Assembly: GCA_017470905.1 (NCBI GenBank)
Contig: JAFUXL010000013.1
Coordinates: forward strand, 1 to 64,000
Source: Ruminococcus sp.
GTDB lineage: Bacteria; Bacillota; Clostridia; Oscillospirales; Ruminococcaceae
Length of the DNA stretch: 64,000 bases
Direction of reading: 5' to 3'
Both the position numbers and the translations under genes were made by a program. The notes below the pieces were generated by a model that saw nothing but the letters and a program-made list of their open reading frames with translations, was not told the origin of the DNA and ran no database searches. Of the stretch, positions 7,769 to 17,333 are shown piece by piece. Within the stretch, counting starts at the first letter, position 1; every line of letters begins with the position of its first letter.

Positions 7769-9988
7769 TTATACCTCTGCTTTCTGTCTGAAATGTCTGT
7801 AGGAATTGGGGGTCGAGCCTGTCACCGTGCGGAACTGACGGAGAAAATATTTATCGTCCTCGTAGCCGCATTTCCGTGCTATCGTGCTGATACTGAGCGG
7901 ACTTGTCATCAGAAGATATTTCGCCATTGATATGCGGCTGCGTATGAGGTCACGGTGAAAGCTTATGCCGAATATTTTTTTATACTCCGCACGGAAATGT
8001 CCGCAGCTCAACTGAAAATGCCTGCATAATTCATAAGCGTCCCATATTTTTTCGGGGTGCTTGTACATTTCATTGCGTATGTCTGCATATCCGGCATATT
8101 CGTTGGATTTTCCGATTTCAGAAATCTGCGGTGAACGGAGAAGTATTTCATTTTCGAGATTTGAAATTATATCCTGTGCCGAGAAATTTTCTGCGGAGAC
8201 GACAGTCTCCGATATTATTATGCTGCAAAATGAATATTTACTGCTGTAAAGCGGAGAATGACCTATCATGCTTTCAAGCCTGTCGGAAATTATTTCGCCG
8301 TAATTTTCGGGGATTTTTCCCGATGAAACCAGAACAAACTGCCTTTCTCCGATTTTTCCGCAGAATGAATTTGCGCTGTCGGATATTCTCCTGATACATT
8401 CTGCGGTTTCGTTGTCAATTCTCAAATCCGTGTTTTTTTCTTCAATTCTGCTGTCGTCCGAAAAAATCCCCGTTTTTATCATTACAACGGATATTTTATC
8501 ATCTTTTGCGGATTTTGCGGCGGTATTTTCAAGCTCTCCGATAAGCCCCTTTCTGTTGTAAAGCCCCGTTGCCGTGTCGTGAAATTCCGAGAGATTATTG
8601 CATTCGATAAGTTCATGTATATCGTTTTTCATTTTCAGGACAATAAGCGCATTTACCGCAGATTTCAGCCATTCGACCGCCATAGTGTCGTAACAGTCGG
8701 GTTCGGTGTACTGGAATATAAAATATCCGAGGTCAATTCCCGAAGAAAAAATCGGTACGAAGTAGAGAAAATATTTATCTCCTGCGCCGTAAAGCTCCTT
8801 TGTGAAAAGCATTTTCCTTATGAAAAAATGCGGCTCTGACGGTACTTCTATCGGGCTTATTACCCTGTAAAGGGTCATTATCTCATCATCGGATTTTTTG
8901 TTCATGTCCGTTTTTTCGGAGATATTGCACCAGTTTTCATAAAGGCAGAGATATATGCCCTTTACATTCCTCAGTAAATATGCAAATTCCTGCAAGGTGT
9001 GTATATAATCCGATATTGAACGGCATACCGTGAGCTGCTGTTCAAAATTCCCCGAAATATTAAGGTCTGCATAATACTGCACGTTACGGACTTCATTCAG
9101 CTCCTGCCCGAAGAAATATTTATCCGTTCTGCATTTGCAGGTGTCTCCGAGTATCATGCAGCCGTCAAGGGATATATCTTCATGAGAGGTATTATTTATC
9201 ATGCTGCAAAGAATATTAGCCGCCTTTTCTCCGATAGCCTTTCGGCTGCGCCTGTATGTTGTAAGTATGGGGGAGTGATAGAAACGCTTTCCTGCATATT
9301 CATATCCGACTACGGTAATATCATCGGGGACGTTTATCCCATGCTCAAACAGAGTATCTATAACTCCGTATGCCATATAGTCGCTCGCACATATGAGAGC
9401 CTGCGGCATACGTCTTTTTCCGCTTATGTATTCCATCGCAAGCTTTTCGCCCGATGTCGTCCAGAAATCGCCGTATATTATATTTTCGTCACCGAAGGGA
9501 ATATTTCTTTCGCCGAGAATATCCCTCACGCCGTTTACTCTTTCGTGAGAGGTTTCAATATTTTCATATCCCGTCAGAACGTCTATCACCGTAAAGCCAT
9601 GTACGTCCGTTATATGACGTGCTATATCCTGCATATCCCTGCGGACATCATTGTTTATGCAGATAAAGCCCTCAAGATGTGCGCCTGTTACAACTACAGG
9701 GATACCTGATTTTGAAAACCTTTCATATATATACTGCTGAATGAACGGGTGCAATATTGCATCTGCTATTAATATTATCCCGTCAAGCCTCGGCGATGCG
9801 ACAAGCTCATATATTTTATTTTCAACCTCCGTATTCGCAAAATATTCGTTGAAATTATAGATATTTGAAAAAACTGCCGTGTATGCGCCCTGTTTTTCAG
9901 CCTGTGAGAGTATGCCTCCGAGGACGAGATGCTGTTCGGGGTCGGAGACCTTTGCCGATATTATTCCTATGAGAGGGTGTTCATTCAT
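7769..9988 (-). CDS. LacI-type sensor / degenerate GGDEF / AraC regulator
   Basis: 739-aa three-part transcription regulator. Residues 1-268 form a periplasmic-binding-protein-like sugar sensor of the LacI/XylR type, lacking the usual N-terminal LacI helix-turn-helix. Residues about 465-600 resemble a GGDEF domain (HDTATGLYNRKGL entry), but the signature reads GERQF near residue 546, so cyclase activity is unlikely. Residues about 640-735 form an AraC DNA-binding domain (ISTIARKCGYEDDKYFLRQF). It sits next to two divergent xylanase genes that share a promoter block, so control of xylan use by sensing xylo-sugars is the best inference. It is second in its operon, 18 bp after the methyltransferase gene. 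Confidence 0.88.
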   Translation of the reverse strand: MNEHPLIGIISAKVSDPEQHLVLGGILSQAEKQGAYTAVFSNIYNFNEYFANTEVENKIYELVASPRLDGIILIADAILHPFIQQYIYERFSKSGIPVVVTGAHLEGFICINNDVRRDMQDIARHITDVHGFTVIDVLTGYENIETSHERVNGVRDILGERNIPFGDENIIYGDFWTTSGEKLAMEYISGKRRMPQALICASDYMAYGVIDTLFEHGINVPDDITVVGYEYAGKRFYHSPILTTYRRSRKAIGEKAANILCSMINNTSHEDISLDGCMILGDTCKCRTDKYFFGQELNEVRNVQYYADLNISGNFEQQLTVCRSISDYIHTLQEFAYLLRNVKGIYLCLYENWCNISEKTDMNKKSDDEIMTLYRVISPIEVPSEPHFFIRKMLFTKELYGAGDKYFLYFVPIFSSGIDLGYFIFQYTEPDCYDTMAVEWLKSAVNALIVLKMKNDIHELIECNNLSEFHDTATGLYNRKGLIGELENTAAKSAKDDKISVVMIKTGIFSDDSRIEEKNTDLRIDNETAECIRRISDSANSFCGKIGERQFVLVSSGKIPENYGEIISDRLESMIGHSPLYSSKYSFCSIIISETVVSAENFSAQDIISNLENEILLRSPQISEIGKSNEYAGYADIRNEMYKHPEKIWDAYELCRHFQLSCGHFRAEYKKIFGISFHRDLIRSRISMAKYLLMTSPLSISTIARKCGYEDDKYFLRQFRTVTGSTPNSYRHFRQKAEV

Positions 9989-10005
9989 TTCATTACTGCA
10001 CCGCC

Positions 10006-10797
10006 TTATTTTTTCTGCAAAACCGCAAGCGCAGCATGATGCAGTATGTCAAATTCTTCGGGGGCAATGCTTCCGAGGAGCTTTTTGTGTTCTTTTTCCC
10101 ATGACGATATTTTTTCTTCGGAAAGTGATGCGCCTATTCCACGGCATGATTTTATTCTTCTGTTCCAGCTTTCCCTCGTGAAATGTACATTGAGGTCATA
10201 TTCCTCACGCTCGGTAATTTCAAAGTATTTTTCCGCAATATCGGGGATATATACGGGCTTGCGTGTTTCTCCCGCACCCGTCCAGTCGGGATTGTATTTC
10301 AGGACAAGCCTTTCGCTCTGTTCTGCGATTTTATCCTCAAAGGGCAGCCATTCCATTGACAATACAATTAATTTGCCCTTGTCCCTGAGAATTTCCGCAA
10401 GCTTCGGAATTAATACCTCATGGTCAAAATACCAGAAGCACTGGCAGGCTGTTATTATGTCAAATGATTTTTCAAGAAAGCTGATATTTTCAGCCGCAGA
10501 TACTGTAAATTTTATATTCATATTATTTTCTGCGGCAAGCCTTTCAGCCTGCCGTATCTGATTTGCGGAGATATCCGTAACTGTCCATTCTGCACCGTAA
10601 TTATACATATTTCTCGGAATAACTCCCGTGCCTGTGCCTATGTCAAGCACCTTCTGTCCGTTTATGCAGAGTCCTCTGTCTGCGATTTTTTTATAGAATA
10701 TTTCGGGGTAAATATCACGGTACTGTGCATAGTCGGAAGATGTCCTGCCCCAGTCAAAGGGATTGCCCTTGTCTATATTTTCATTTCTTATGTCCAT
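10006..10797 (-). CDS. Class I SAM-dependent methyltransferase
   Basis: 263-aa soluble methyltransferase of the UbiE/Methyltransf_11 type. Motif I is KVLDIGTGTGVIPRN (about 50-64), post-I is VTDISANQI, motif II is FDIITACQCFWYF (about 113-125), and a GKLIVLSMEW strand follows. The substrate is unknown. It is the first gene of the operon and has a consensus promoter at 10838-10866, diverging from the GH10 xylanase gene. AAGAGGT precedes the ATG. Confidence 0.88.
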   Translation of the reverse strand: MDIRNENIDKGNPFDWGRTSSDYAQYRDIYPEIFYKKIADRGLCINGQKVLDIGTGTGVIPRNMYNYGAEWTVTDISANQIRQAERLAAENNMNIKFTVSAAENISFLEKSFDIITACQCFWYFDHEVLIPKLAEILRDKGKLIVLSMEWLPFEDKIAEQSERLVLKYNPDWTGAGETRKPVYIPDIAEKYFEITEREEYDLNVHFTRESWNRRIKSCRGIGASLSEEKISSWEKEHKKLLGSIAPEEFDILHHAALAVLQKK

Positions 10798-10837
10798 AAA
10801 AATACCTCTTGTCTTTAATTTTTTGTATTTCTATTCT

Positions 10838-10866
10838 ATTATATCATATAAATTTTTCACTGTCAA
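10838..10866 (-). promoter_or_regulatory. Consensus promoter of the methyltransferase-regulator-CotH operon
   Basis: On the minus strand: TTGACA (10866-10861), 17-bp spacer, TATAAT (10843-10838). Both hexamers are perfect. It lies 20 bp from the conserved xylanase block on the other strand. Confidence 0.85.
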
Positions 10867-10886
10867 TAAAGATAATCTTCATTTTT

Positions 10887-10939
10887 TCCACCAAATCTGC
10901 AATTTGTGGGTTGTGAACAAATAATGAACAGTGTATAAT
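10887..10939 (+). promoter_or_regulatory. GH10 xylanase promoter with shared upstream block
   Basis: TTGTGA (10911-10916), 17-bp spacer, TATAAT (10934-10939). The 30 bp ending in the -35 box (10887-10916) contain TCCACCAAATCT, 8 variable bases, then TGGGTTGTGA. The same block sits at the same distance from the -10 box of the GH30 gene (15009-15038), which suggests a common operator or activator site. Confidence 0.75.
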
Positions 10940-10991
10940 ATACTTAACAACAACGGTGGTAATTTTATGGTTTATTAAGGAGATGATTTTC

Positions 10992-13900
10992 ATGAAAAGT
11001 AAAAAATTATACGCTGCATTTACCGCAGCGGCTTGTCTTGCTTCTTCATTTGCTGCTATGCCTCAGATGTTCATGCCCGTATACGCTTCGGAGGTCGTAA
11101 GCGATACCTTTGAAATGAACTACGACGGCTGGCACGGAAATTCCGAAAATGTTATACTTACGGCTGAAAACGCACAGGGCTTCGGCGGTTCGAGAGGTAT
11201 GACCGTTAAAAACCGTCAAAATGTCTCGGACGGTGCGGCTTCGTCAAAGGGACTTTATCTCTGCGGCGGCGTGAAGTATACTTACAATATGAAAGTGTTC
11301 AGCGAAACAGATGAAACCTTTCATCTTACGCTCATGTATAAGGACTTGAATACCGACAAGGAAACTACTGTCGAGCTTGCAACAGTCAAATCAAAGGCGG
11401 GCGAATGGACTGATATTTCCAAATCGTATAAAGCTCCCGAAAATACTTACGAATATCTGCTCACACTCACGACCGACAGCACCAATGACTTCAAATTCGA
11501 TGAGGTTACGGTTACGGAGAAAATAAGCACCTCCACAAAGGCTGCCGTCGAGGGCAAGGGTCTTAAAGACGAATTTGCAAACTACTTCCGTGTGGGTAAT
11601 ATCCTCAACGGCGGCACTGTCCAAAATTCTGCCATAACAGCGAATATAATCAAGGACTGCAACAGCGTTGAATGTGAAAACGAAACAAAGCCCGATGCTA
11701 CTCTCGTTCAGTCACAGTGCAGCGGTACAAATATCGCAGTTTCTCTCAACAGCTGTGCGGCAATCATGGACTTCTGCGTAAAGAATAATATCGGCATGAG
11801 AGGTCATACCCTTGTATGGCACAGTCAGACCCCCGGCTGGTTCTTCAAAGAGGGATTTAATCCGAACGGCGCATGGGTTGACAAGAATACCATGAATGCC
11901 CGTATGGAGAGCTATATCAAGAATATGTTTGCCGCTATCGAAACGCAGTACCCCGACCTCGACCTCTATGCATATGATGTATGTAACGAGTGTGTGAGCG
12001 ATGATGCCAGCAGGACTGCAAATAACGGCGGCGCAAGAGAACCCGGAGACAGCAGTGTTCAGGGTCAGGGCGGAAAGTCCGCATGGGTACAGGTTTACGG
12101 CGATAACAGCTTCGTGGAGCAGGCTTTCACTTATGCAAGAAAATATGCCCCCGACGGCTGCGCTCTCTATTACAATGACTATAACGAATACTGGGACCAC
12201 AAGAGAGATACCATATACAATATGTGCAAATCCCTCTACGAAAAGGGTCTGCTTGACGGTATCGGTATGCAGTCTCATGTCCCGGCAAATGCAACGGGAT
12301 TTGCAGGTACGGACTCCTATATCGAGGCTATGTATAAATACCTCTCTATCGGCTGCGATGTTCAGGTAACGGAGCTTGATATAAGCGTTGAAAGCGGAAA
12401 GTATTCATACACTGACCAGGCGAATAAATACAAGGCTATTTTCCAGGCTGCTATGGACTGGAATACAAACCCCAAGTCGGACGGACGTGTTACCGCTGTC
12501 TGCATATGGGGTCCCAATGATGCAAATTCATGGCTGAGTGAGGGAAGCAATGCCTTGCTTTATGACAGCAGTAATCAGCCCAAGGAGGCTTATAAGACAC
12601 TCATAAATATGCTCCCCGACAGCGAATGGGGTGACGGCAGCAATTACAGCGGCGGCGAAATCAAAAAGCAGGAACCGAATGACTACGGCTGGTACTTCCA
12701 GTGCGGCTTTGAGGGTTCTCTCGATAACTGGTCGGCAAGGGGTTCGTCCAAAATCCAGACAAGCGGCAGGACTGCCTATGTCGGCGATGAGGCTCTTCTC
12801 GTTCAGGACAGAACCGCTTCGTGGAACGGCGCAAGCTATCCCATCAGCACAAGGGCTTTTATTCCAGGCGAAACCTACAGCTTTTCCGCAAATGTTGAAT
12901 ATTTCGACGGTGCGGAAAATGACACCTTCATGATGAAATTGCAGTATACAAACGCCGAGGGAGATACCTGCTATGACGAAATCGCAAGCGCAGCTGTTCC
13001 GAAAGGACAGTGGGTTCAGCTTGCAAATACCGGATATACAATCCCGGCAGACGCTTCAAATATGTCGATATATATCGAAACAGCCGCAAATGATGATGAG
13101 GTCTACAATAATTTCTATATTGACGAGGTTATCGGTGCTGTCGGCGGTACGGGCATACTCGGAGCAGGTCAGCCCGATATAAAAGAAATCAGTGTCGGTG
13201 ATGTTGATTTTGACGGAACAATTTCCGTTTTTGATTTGATTGCCGCACGAAAGGGATTTATTGACGGCTTCGCAGATGATAATGCCAAAAAAGCAGCCGA
13301 TGCTGACCAGAGCGGAAAGGTTGAAGTCAATGACCTCGTACTCTTGCAGAATTATCTCCTCGGTAAGATAAATGCATTTCCCACAGCAGAAAAAACAGTG
13401 GATACGGCGGCTCTCGAAAAGCTTTTCAGCTCCGTTACCATTGCGGAAAGCTGGAAAAATGACGGCGAGAATAATCCTCTCACTACTCAGCGTTTCGGTG
13501 CAGACCCCGGCTGGCTTGTCTATGACGGCAGACTTTATATCTATACGACAAACGATGCCTTTGAATATAATTCAAACGGACAGATTAAAGTGAACAGCTA
13601 CGACAGCGGCACTATAAACTGCGTTTCTACCGCTGATATGGTGAACTGGACTGACCACGGTGCTATCCCTGCTGCGGACGGAAACGGCAGAACAACTAAC
13701 GGTGCGGCTAAATGGGCATTCGCTGCATGGGCTCCCGATGCCTGCTGGAAAATGATTGACGGAAAGCCTAAATTCTTCCTTTATTTTGCAAACAGCGGCG
13801 GCGGCATAGGTGTTCTGACGGCGGACAGCCCTACGGGTCCCTGGTCTGACCCCCTCGGTCATGCTCTCATAGACCGCAGCACTCCGAATTGCAGCAATGT

Positions 13901-14870
13901 CGCATGGCTTTTTGACCCCGGTGTTTATTACGATGAGGCTACAGATGAGGCTTATCTCGTATTCGGCGGCGGAAAAAATGACGGCACAGGCTATGACAAC
14001 CCGAAAACAGGCAGAATTGTCAGGCTCGGAAAGGATATGATTTCACTTGACGGTACTCCGCAGACAATGGAAACTCCCTATCTTTTCGAGGACTCAAGCA
14101 TAATCAAAATCGGCGATACATGGTATTATTCATACTGCACAAACTGGAATGTACCGGGAGGTACAAATATAAACGGCGTTTCGTTCGGCAGTGCGGATAT
14201 ATGCTATATGACCTCAAAAAATCCTCTCGGTTCGTGGAACGGCTCAAACCTTAAGGGTATGGTTTTCGGAAATACAGGTTCGCAGAGAATTGACAACGGC
14301 GGAAATAATCACCACTCGATTATTTACTTCAAAGACAGATATTATGTTGCTTATCATTCTCGTCAGCAGGCTCTCCGCATGGAGGTGAATGCTCTGGAGA
14401 ACAACGGCAATATCAACAAGGACGGCAACTACCGTTCAACTCAGATAAATGAATGCTCATTCGATGCTTCTACAGGAAAGCTTTCGTGCAGCGGCGATAT
14501 GAAAGGCGCAAAACAGATTGAAAGCCTTGATGTCTATAAAAAGGTTCAGGCTGAAACCATGTCAAATCAGTCAAAGGGCATAAGTGTAAACGGTCTTTAC
14601 GATACTACTGTAAAGGGCGGAAAGGGCGACTGGATTAAAGTCAGCGGCGCAGACCTCGGCAAGGGCATAAGCAATATAACCGTAAAGGGCAAGGGCGGTA
14701 CAGTTAAATTCTGTTCAGGCTCTCCGAAGGGCGATGTTATCGGTTATGCGGAGCTTGAAGGCTCGATGAAAGAAATAACTGTTCCCTCAGTCTCATCTGT
14801 CAGCGGAAAACAGGATATATACCTCGTTTTCAGCGGTGATACAGAATTGGATTATTGGTATTTTTCATAA
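10992..14870 (+). CDS. Bifunctional cellulosomal xylanase CBM22-GH10-CBM22-Doc-GH43-CBM6
   Basis: 1292-aa secreted enzyme. The start at 10992 (MKSKKLYAAF) is supported by AAGGAG at 10977. Domains in order: signal peptide (1-33); CBM22 (about 36-176); GH10 endo-xylanase (about 186-540, acid/base Glu in DVCNECVSD, nucleophile Glu in VTELDIS); CBM22 (about 567-716); dockerin (about 735-793, two DxDxDGxIxVxD-type calcium loops); GH43 (about 826-1165, catalytic Asp in FGADPGW, second Asp in AWAPDA, Glu in LFEDSSI); CBM6 (about 1178-1292). GH10 cuts the xylan backbone, while GH43 removes arabinose or xylose. The internal dockerin docks the protein on the cellulosome. This layout is known from R. 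flavefaciens-type cellulosomes. Confidence 0.96.
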   Translation: MKSKKLYAAFTAAACLASSFAAMPQMFMPVYASEVVSDTFEMNYDGWHGNSENVILTAENAQGFGGSRGMTVKNRQNVSDGAASSKGLYLCGGVKYTYNMKVFSETDETFHLTLMYKDLNTDKETTVELATVKSKAGEWTDISKSYKAPENTYEYLLTLTTDSTNDFKFDEVTVTEKISTSTKAAVEGKGLKDEFANYFRVGNILNGGTVQNSAITANIIKDCNSVECENETKPDATLVQSQCSGTNIAVSLNSCAAIMDFCVKNNIGMRGHTLVWHSQTPGWFFKEGFNPNGAWVDKNTMNARMESYIKNMFAAIETQYPDLDLYAYDVCNECVSDDASRTANNGGAREPGDSSVQGQGGKSAWVQVYGDNSFVEQAFTYARKYAPDGCALYYNDYNEYWDHKRDTIYNMCKSLYEKGLLDGIGMQSHVPANATGFAGTDSYIEAMYKYLSIGCDVQVTELDISVESGKYSYTDQANKYKAIFQAAMDWNTNPKSDGRVTAVCIWGPNDANSWLSEGSNALLYDSSNQPKEAYKTLINMLPDSEWGDGSNYSGGEIKKQEPNDYGWYFQCGFEGSLDNWSARGSSKIQTSGRTAYVGDEALLVQDRTASWNGASYPISTRAFIPGETYSFSANVEYFDGAENDTFMMKLQYTNAEGDTCYDEIASAAVPKGQWVQLANTGYTIPADASNMSIYIETAANDDEVYNNFYIDEVIGAVGGTGILGAGQPDIKEISVGDVDFDGTISVFDLIAARKGFIDGFADDNAKKAADADQSGKVEVNDLVLLQNYLLGKINAFPTAEKTVDTAALEKLFSSVTIAESWKNDGENNPLTTQRFGADPGWLVYDGRLYIYTTNDAFEYNSNGQIKVNSYDSGTINCVSTADMVNWTDHGAIPAADGNGRTTNGAAKWAFAAWAPDACWKMIDGKPKFFLYFANSGGGIGVLTADSPTGPWSDPLGHALIDRSTPNCSNVAWLFDPGVYYDEATDEAYLVFGGGKNDGTGYDNPKTGRIVRLGKDMISLDGTPQTMETPYLFEDSSIIKIGDTWYYSYCTNWNVPGGTNINGVSFGSADICYMTSKNPLGSWNGSNLKGMVFGNTGSQRIDNGGNNHHSIIYFKDRYYVAYHSRQQALRMEVNALENNGNINKDGNYRSTQINECSFDASTGKLSCSGDMKGAKQIESLDVYKKVQAETMSNQSKGISVNGLYDTTVKGGKGDWIKVSGADLGKGISNITVKGKGGTVKFCSGSPKGDVIGYAELEGSMKEITVPSVSSVSGKQDIYLVFSGDTELDYWYFS

Positions 14871-14879
14871 GCTTATTAT

Positions 14880-14982
14880 CGTTTCCGCTATCTGCACAAC
14901 GGCGGAAACGGTATAAATAAAAACATTATTGTAAGGGTAAGACAAATCGGAAAACAGCTGTGAAGGGTACACGGCTGTTTTC
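14880..14982 (+). terminator. Two hairpins after the GH10 gene
   Basis: The first stem is CGTTTCCGC (14880-14888)/GCGGAAACG (14902-14910). The second is GAAAACAGC (14950-14958)/GCTGTTTTC (14974-14982), followed by ATTTTATT. The second looks like the intrinsic terminator. The first may add a further stop or protect the 3' end. Confidence 0.7.
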
Positions 14983-15008
14983 ATTTTATTGAAATTATAT
15001 TTATTTTG

Positions 15009-15061
15009 TCCACTAAATCTTTAAAAAATGGGTTGTAATTTTTTTGTAAATATGATACAAT
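15009..15061 (+). promoter_or_regulatory. GH30 promoter with shared upstream block
   Basis: TTGTAA (15033-15038), 17-bp spacer, TACAAT (15056-15061). The block 15009-15038 reads TCCACTAAATCT, 8 bases, TGGGTTGTAA, matching the GH10 promoter block with the same internal spacing. The leader is about 75 nt, with GAGGAGTGA before the ATG. Confidence 0.75.
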
Positions 15062-15143
15062 TATTACAATAATAATTTTGTCTATGCAAAACGTGTCCCG
15101 TTTTAGTGTCGGGAGTGCGTTTGATTGTGAGGAGTGATTTTGT

Positions 15144-17204
15144 ATGAATTTTAAAGGATTTGCGGAGAGAGTTATCTCGTCTTTAACGGCGGCGGTGCTG
15201 ATTACATCAGGCTTGTCAATGCTTCCTGCCGCCGAAACCTATGCGGCTGACACAGTTACAGTCGATACCACGACAGAATATCAGACAATAAGGGGCTTCG
15301 GAGGAATTAACCTCCCCGAATGGATTGCTCAGGGTGATATGACAGATGCGCAGGTTCAGAAGTCTTTCGGAAACGGTGAGGACGAGCTTGGTCTTACCAT
15401 TCTCCGTATTTATTGCAGTGACGACAGCAATGCATGGAAAAATGCAGTACCTACGGCAAAACGTGCGCAGGCTCTCGGTGCGACGGTGTTCGCCACTCCC
15501 TGGAACCCTCCTGCAAGTATGAGAATAAACGGTGACGGTACTATCATGGGCGGCAAGTATCAGCTCGATAAATCAAAATATGCCGACTATGCACAGCACC
15601 TCAACAGCTTTATTAAATATATCGAGGGTCAGGGAATTGACCTTTATTCGATTTCCGTTCAGAATGAACCCGACTATGCCGCAGAATGGACTTACTGGTC
15701 TCCCAGTGATTTGGCGGATTTTATTGCACAGTACGGAAAATCAGTCACCGCAGGCACTAATGCAAAGCTTATGTCTCCCGAAAGCTTCCAGTACCGCAAG
15801 GATATATACAACGCAATTTTCAGCAATCCGCAGGCTCTCGCAAATACCGACCTTTTCGGTACGCATTTCTACGGAACGCAGAGAAGTCAGATGGATTTCC
15901 CGACAATCGAGAACAGCGGAAAGGAACTCTGGATGACCGAGGTTTATGTTCCTGACAGCAGCTCCGATGCGGATACCTATCCGCAGGCTCTCAAGGTTTC
16001 TGAAAATATCCATGACGGTCTTGTTGTGGGCGGTCTTAATGCTTATGTGTGGTGGTACATCAGAAGAAGCTACGGTCCTCTCAAAGAGGACGGCACTATC
16101 AGCAAGAGGGGCTACTGCATGGCGCAGTACAGCAAATTCGTCCGCCCCGGAGATATTAGAATTGATGCAACGGAAATGCCGGCAGAGAATGTCCGTGTTT
16201 CGGCATACAAAAACGATGACAATCAGGTTACTGTCGTTGCCATAAATGAAAGTTCCGAAAGCTATGCTCAAAGGTTCAATATCGGCAGCGGTGAAAAGAT
16301 AGTTGATGTTGACAGATACAGGACTTCGGCAAATGAAAATCTCGCACTTACCGAAAACCTCGAAAATGACGGCAGCGGTTTCTTCGCACAGCTCCCGGCA
16401 GAAAGCGTTTCAACATTCGTTATATCCCTTGAGGGCAGCGGCTCAACTCCCGAACCCGAAACAGATGAGGACGGTTATTTCTTCCACGATACATTTGAGG
16501 GAGATGTTTCCGACTGGACGGGAAGAGGTGCGGCAAGTGTCACTCTCAGCGGCAGAACCGCCTATGAAGGAAAGGAGTCCCTGCTCGTTCAGGAAAGGAC
16601 TTCAACATGGCACGGCGGCACAAAGCCCCTCAGCCCAAAGGTTTTCGTTCCGTCAAAAAATTACAGCTTCAGTGCCGATGTTATGTACTTTGACGGCGAC
16701 GAAACAGAGAATTTCTTCATGAAGCTACAGTATAAGGGCGCAGACGGTGAGGTGCATTATTCGACAATCGCTCAGGGTACTGCCGTTAAAAATAACTGGC
16801 TGCACCTTGCAAATACAAGCTATACAATTCCCGAAGGTGCATCCGATATGCAGCTTTATATCGAAACAGAGTCGGGAACGCAGAATTTCTACATTGATGA
16901 CGCTGTAGGTGCGCCTGACGGTGTTATTATTCCGGGCGCAGAGCCTGCCGAGATACCCACAGAAGAAATTCCCGATTTTTACATAGGTGATATAAATAAT
17001 GACGGCGCAGTCGATGTATTTGATTTGATTGAAGCAAGAAAGGGTCTTATCAGCGGCGGATTTTTTGAGGGTTCACGCTCTTTCCTTGCCGCAGATGTAA
17101 ACAGTGACGGAGATTTTAACGTTGCGGATATTGTTCTCCTCGAAGAATATATAATCGGAAAATCAAAGATTGCAGTTCCCGAAAATTCAAAATCAGACAA
17201 ATAA
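15144..17204 (+). CDS. Cellulosomal GH30 glucuronoxylanase with CBM22 and dockerin
   Basis: 686-aa secreted enzyme. Signal peptide (1-35, ending TYAAD); GH30 subfamily-8-like catalytic domain (about 40-425); CBM22 (about 445-595); dockerin (about 612-680: GDINNDGAVDVFDLIEARKG and ADVNSDGDFNVADIVLLEEY). The acid/base Glu is in VQNEPDY and the nucleophile Glu in LWMTEVY. The segment YVWWYIRRSYGP carries the Arg that, in GH30_8 enzymes, holds the glucuronic acid side group, so cleavage of glucuronoxylan is expected. It lies in tandem with the GH10 gene, with its own promoter. The CBM22 closely resembles the second CBM22 of the GH10 protein, which suggests module duplication. Confidence 0.95.
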   Translation: MNFKGFAERVISSLTAAVLITSGLSMLPAAETYAADTVTVDTTTEYQTIRGFGGINLPEWIAQGDMTDAQVQKSFGNGEDELGLTILRIYCSDDSNAWKNAVPTAKRAQALGATVFATPWNPPASMRINGDGTIMGGKYQLDKSKYADYAQHLNSFIKYIEGQGIDLYSISVQNEPDYAAEWTYWSPSDLADFIAQYGKSVTAGTNAKLMSPESFQYRKDIYNAIFSNPQALANTDLFGTHFYGTQRSQMDFPTIENSGKELWMTEVYVPDSSSDADTYPQALKVSENIHDGLVVGGLNAYVWWYIRRSYGPLKEDGTISKRGYCMAQYSKFVRPGDIRIDATEMPAENVRVSAYKNDDNQVTVVAINESSESYAQRFNIGSGEKIVDVDRYRTSANENLALTENLENDGSGFFAQLPAESVSTFVISLEGSGSTPEPETDEDGYFFHDTFEGDVSDWTGRGAASVTLSGRTAYEGKESLLVQERTSTWHGGTKPLSPKVFVPSKNYSFSADVMYFDGDETENFFMKLQYKGADGEVHYSTIAQGTAVKNNWLHLANTSYTIPEGASDMQLYIETESGTQNFYIDDAVGAPDGVIIPGAEPAEIPTEEIPDFYIGDINNDGAVDVFDLIEARKGLISGGFFEGSRSFLAADVNSDGDFNVADIVLLEEYIIGKSKIAVPENSKSDK

Positions 17205-17293
17205 CAGCGAAACAGAAAAGCCGTACACGGTGAATTGTTCCCGACATACGGCATTGCTGTGATTAATTGAGAAATCTTCATATCATCCCTCAT

Positions 17294-17328
17294 AAATCGG
17301 CTGTATTTTCCGATACAGCCGATTTTTT
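17294..17328. terminator. Bidirectional terminator
   Basis: AAATCGGCTGTAT/ATACAGCCGATTT stem, 6-nt loop, followed by TTT. It lies between the convergent GH30 and Nudix-like genes. Confidence 0.88.
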
Positions 17329-17333
17329 GCGTT

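Noticed and set aside
11391-13862. Long antisense frames within the GH10 xylanase gene
   Set aside because: They lack ribosome sites and recognisable motifs, and they mirror the codon bias of the real gene on the other strand.
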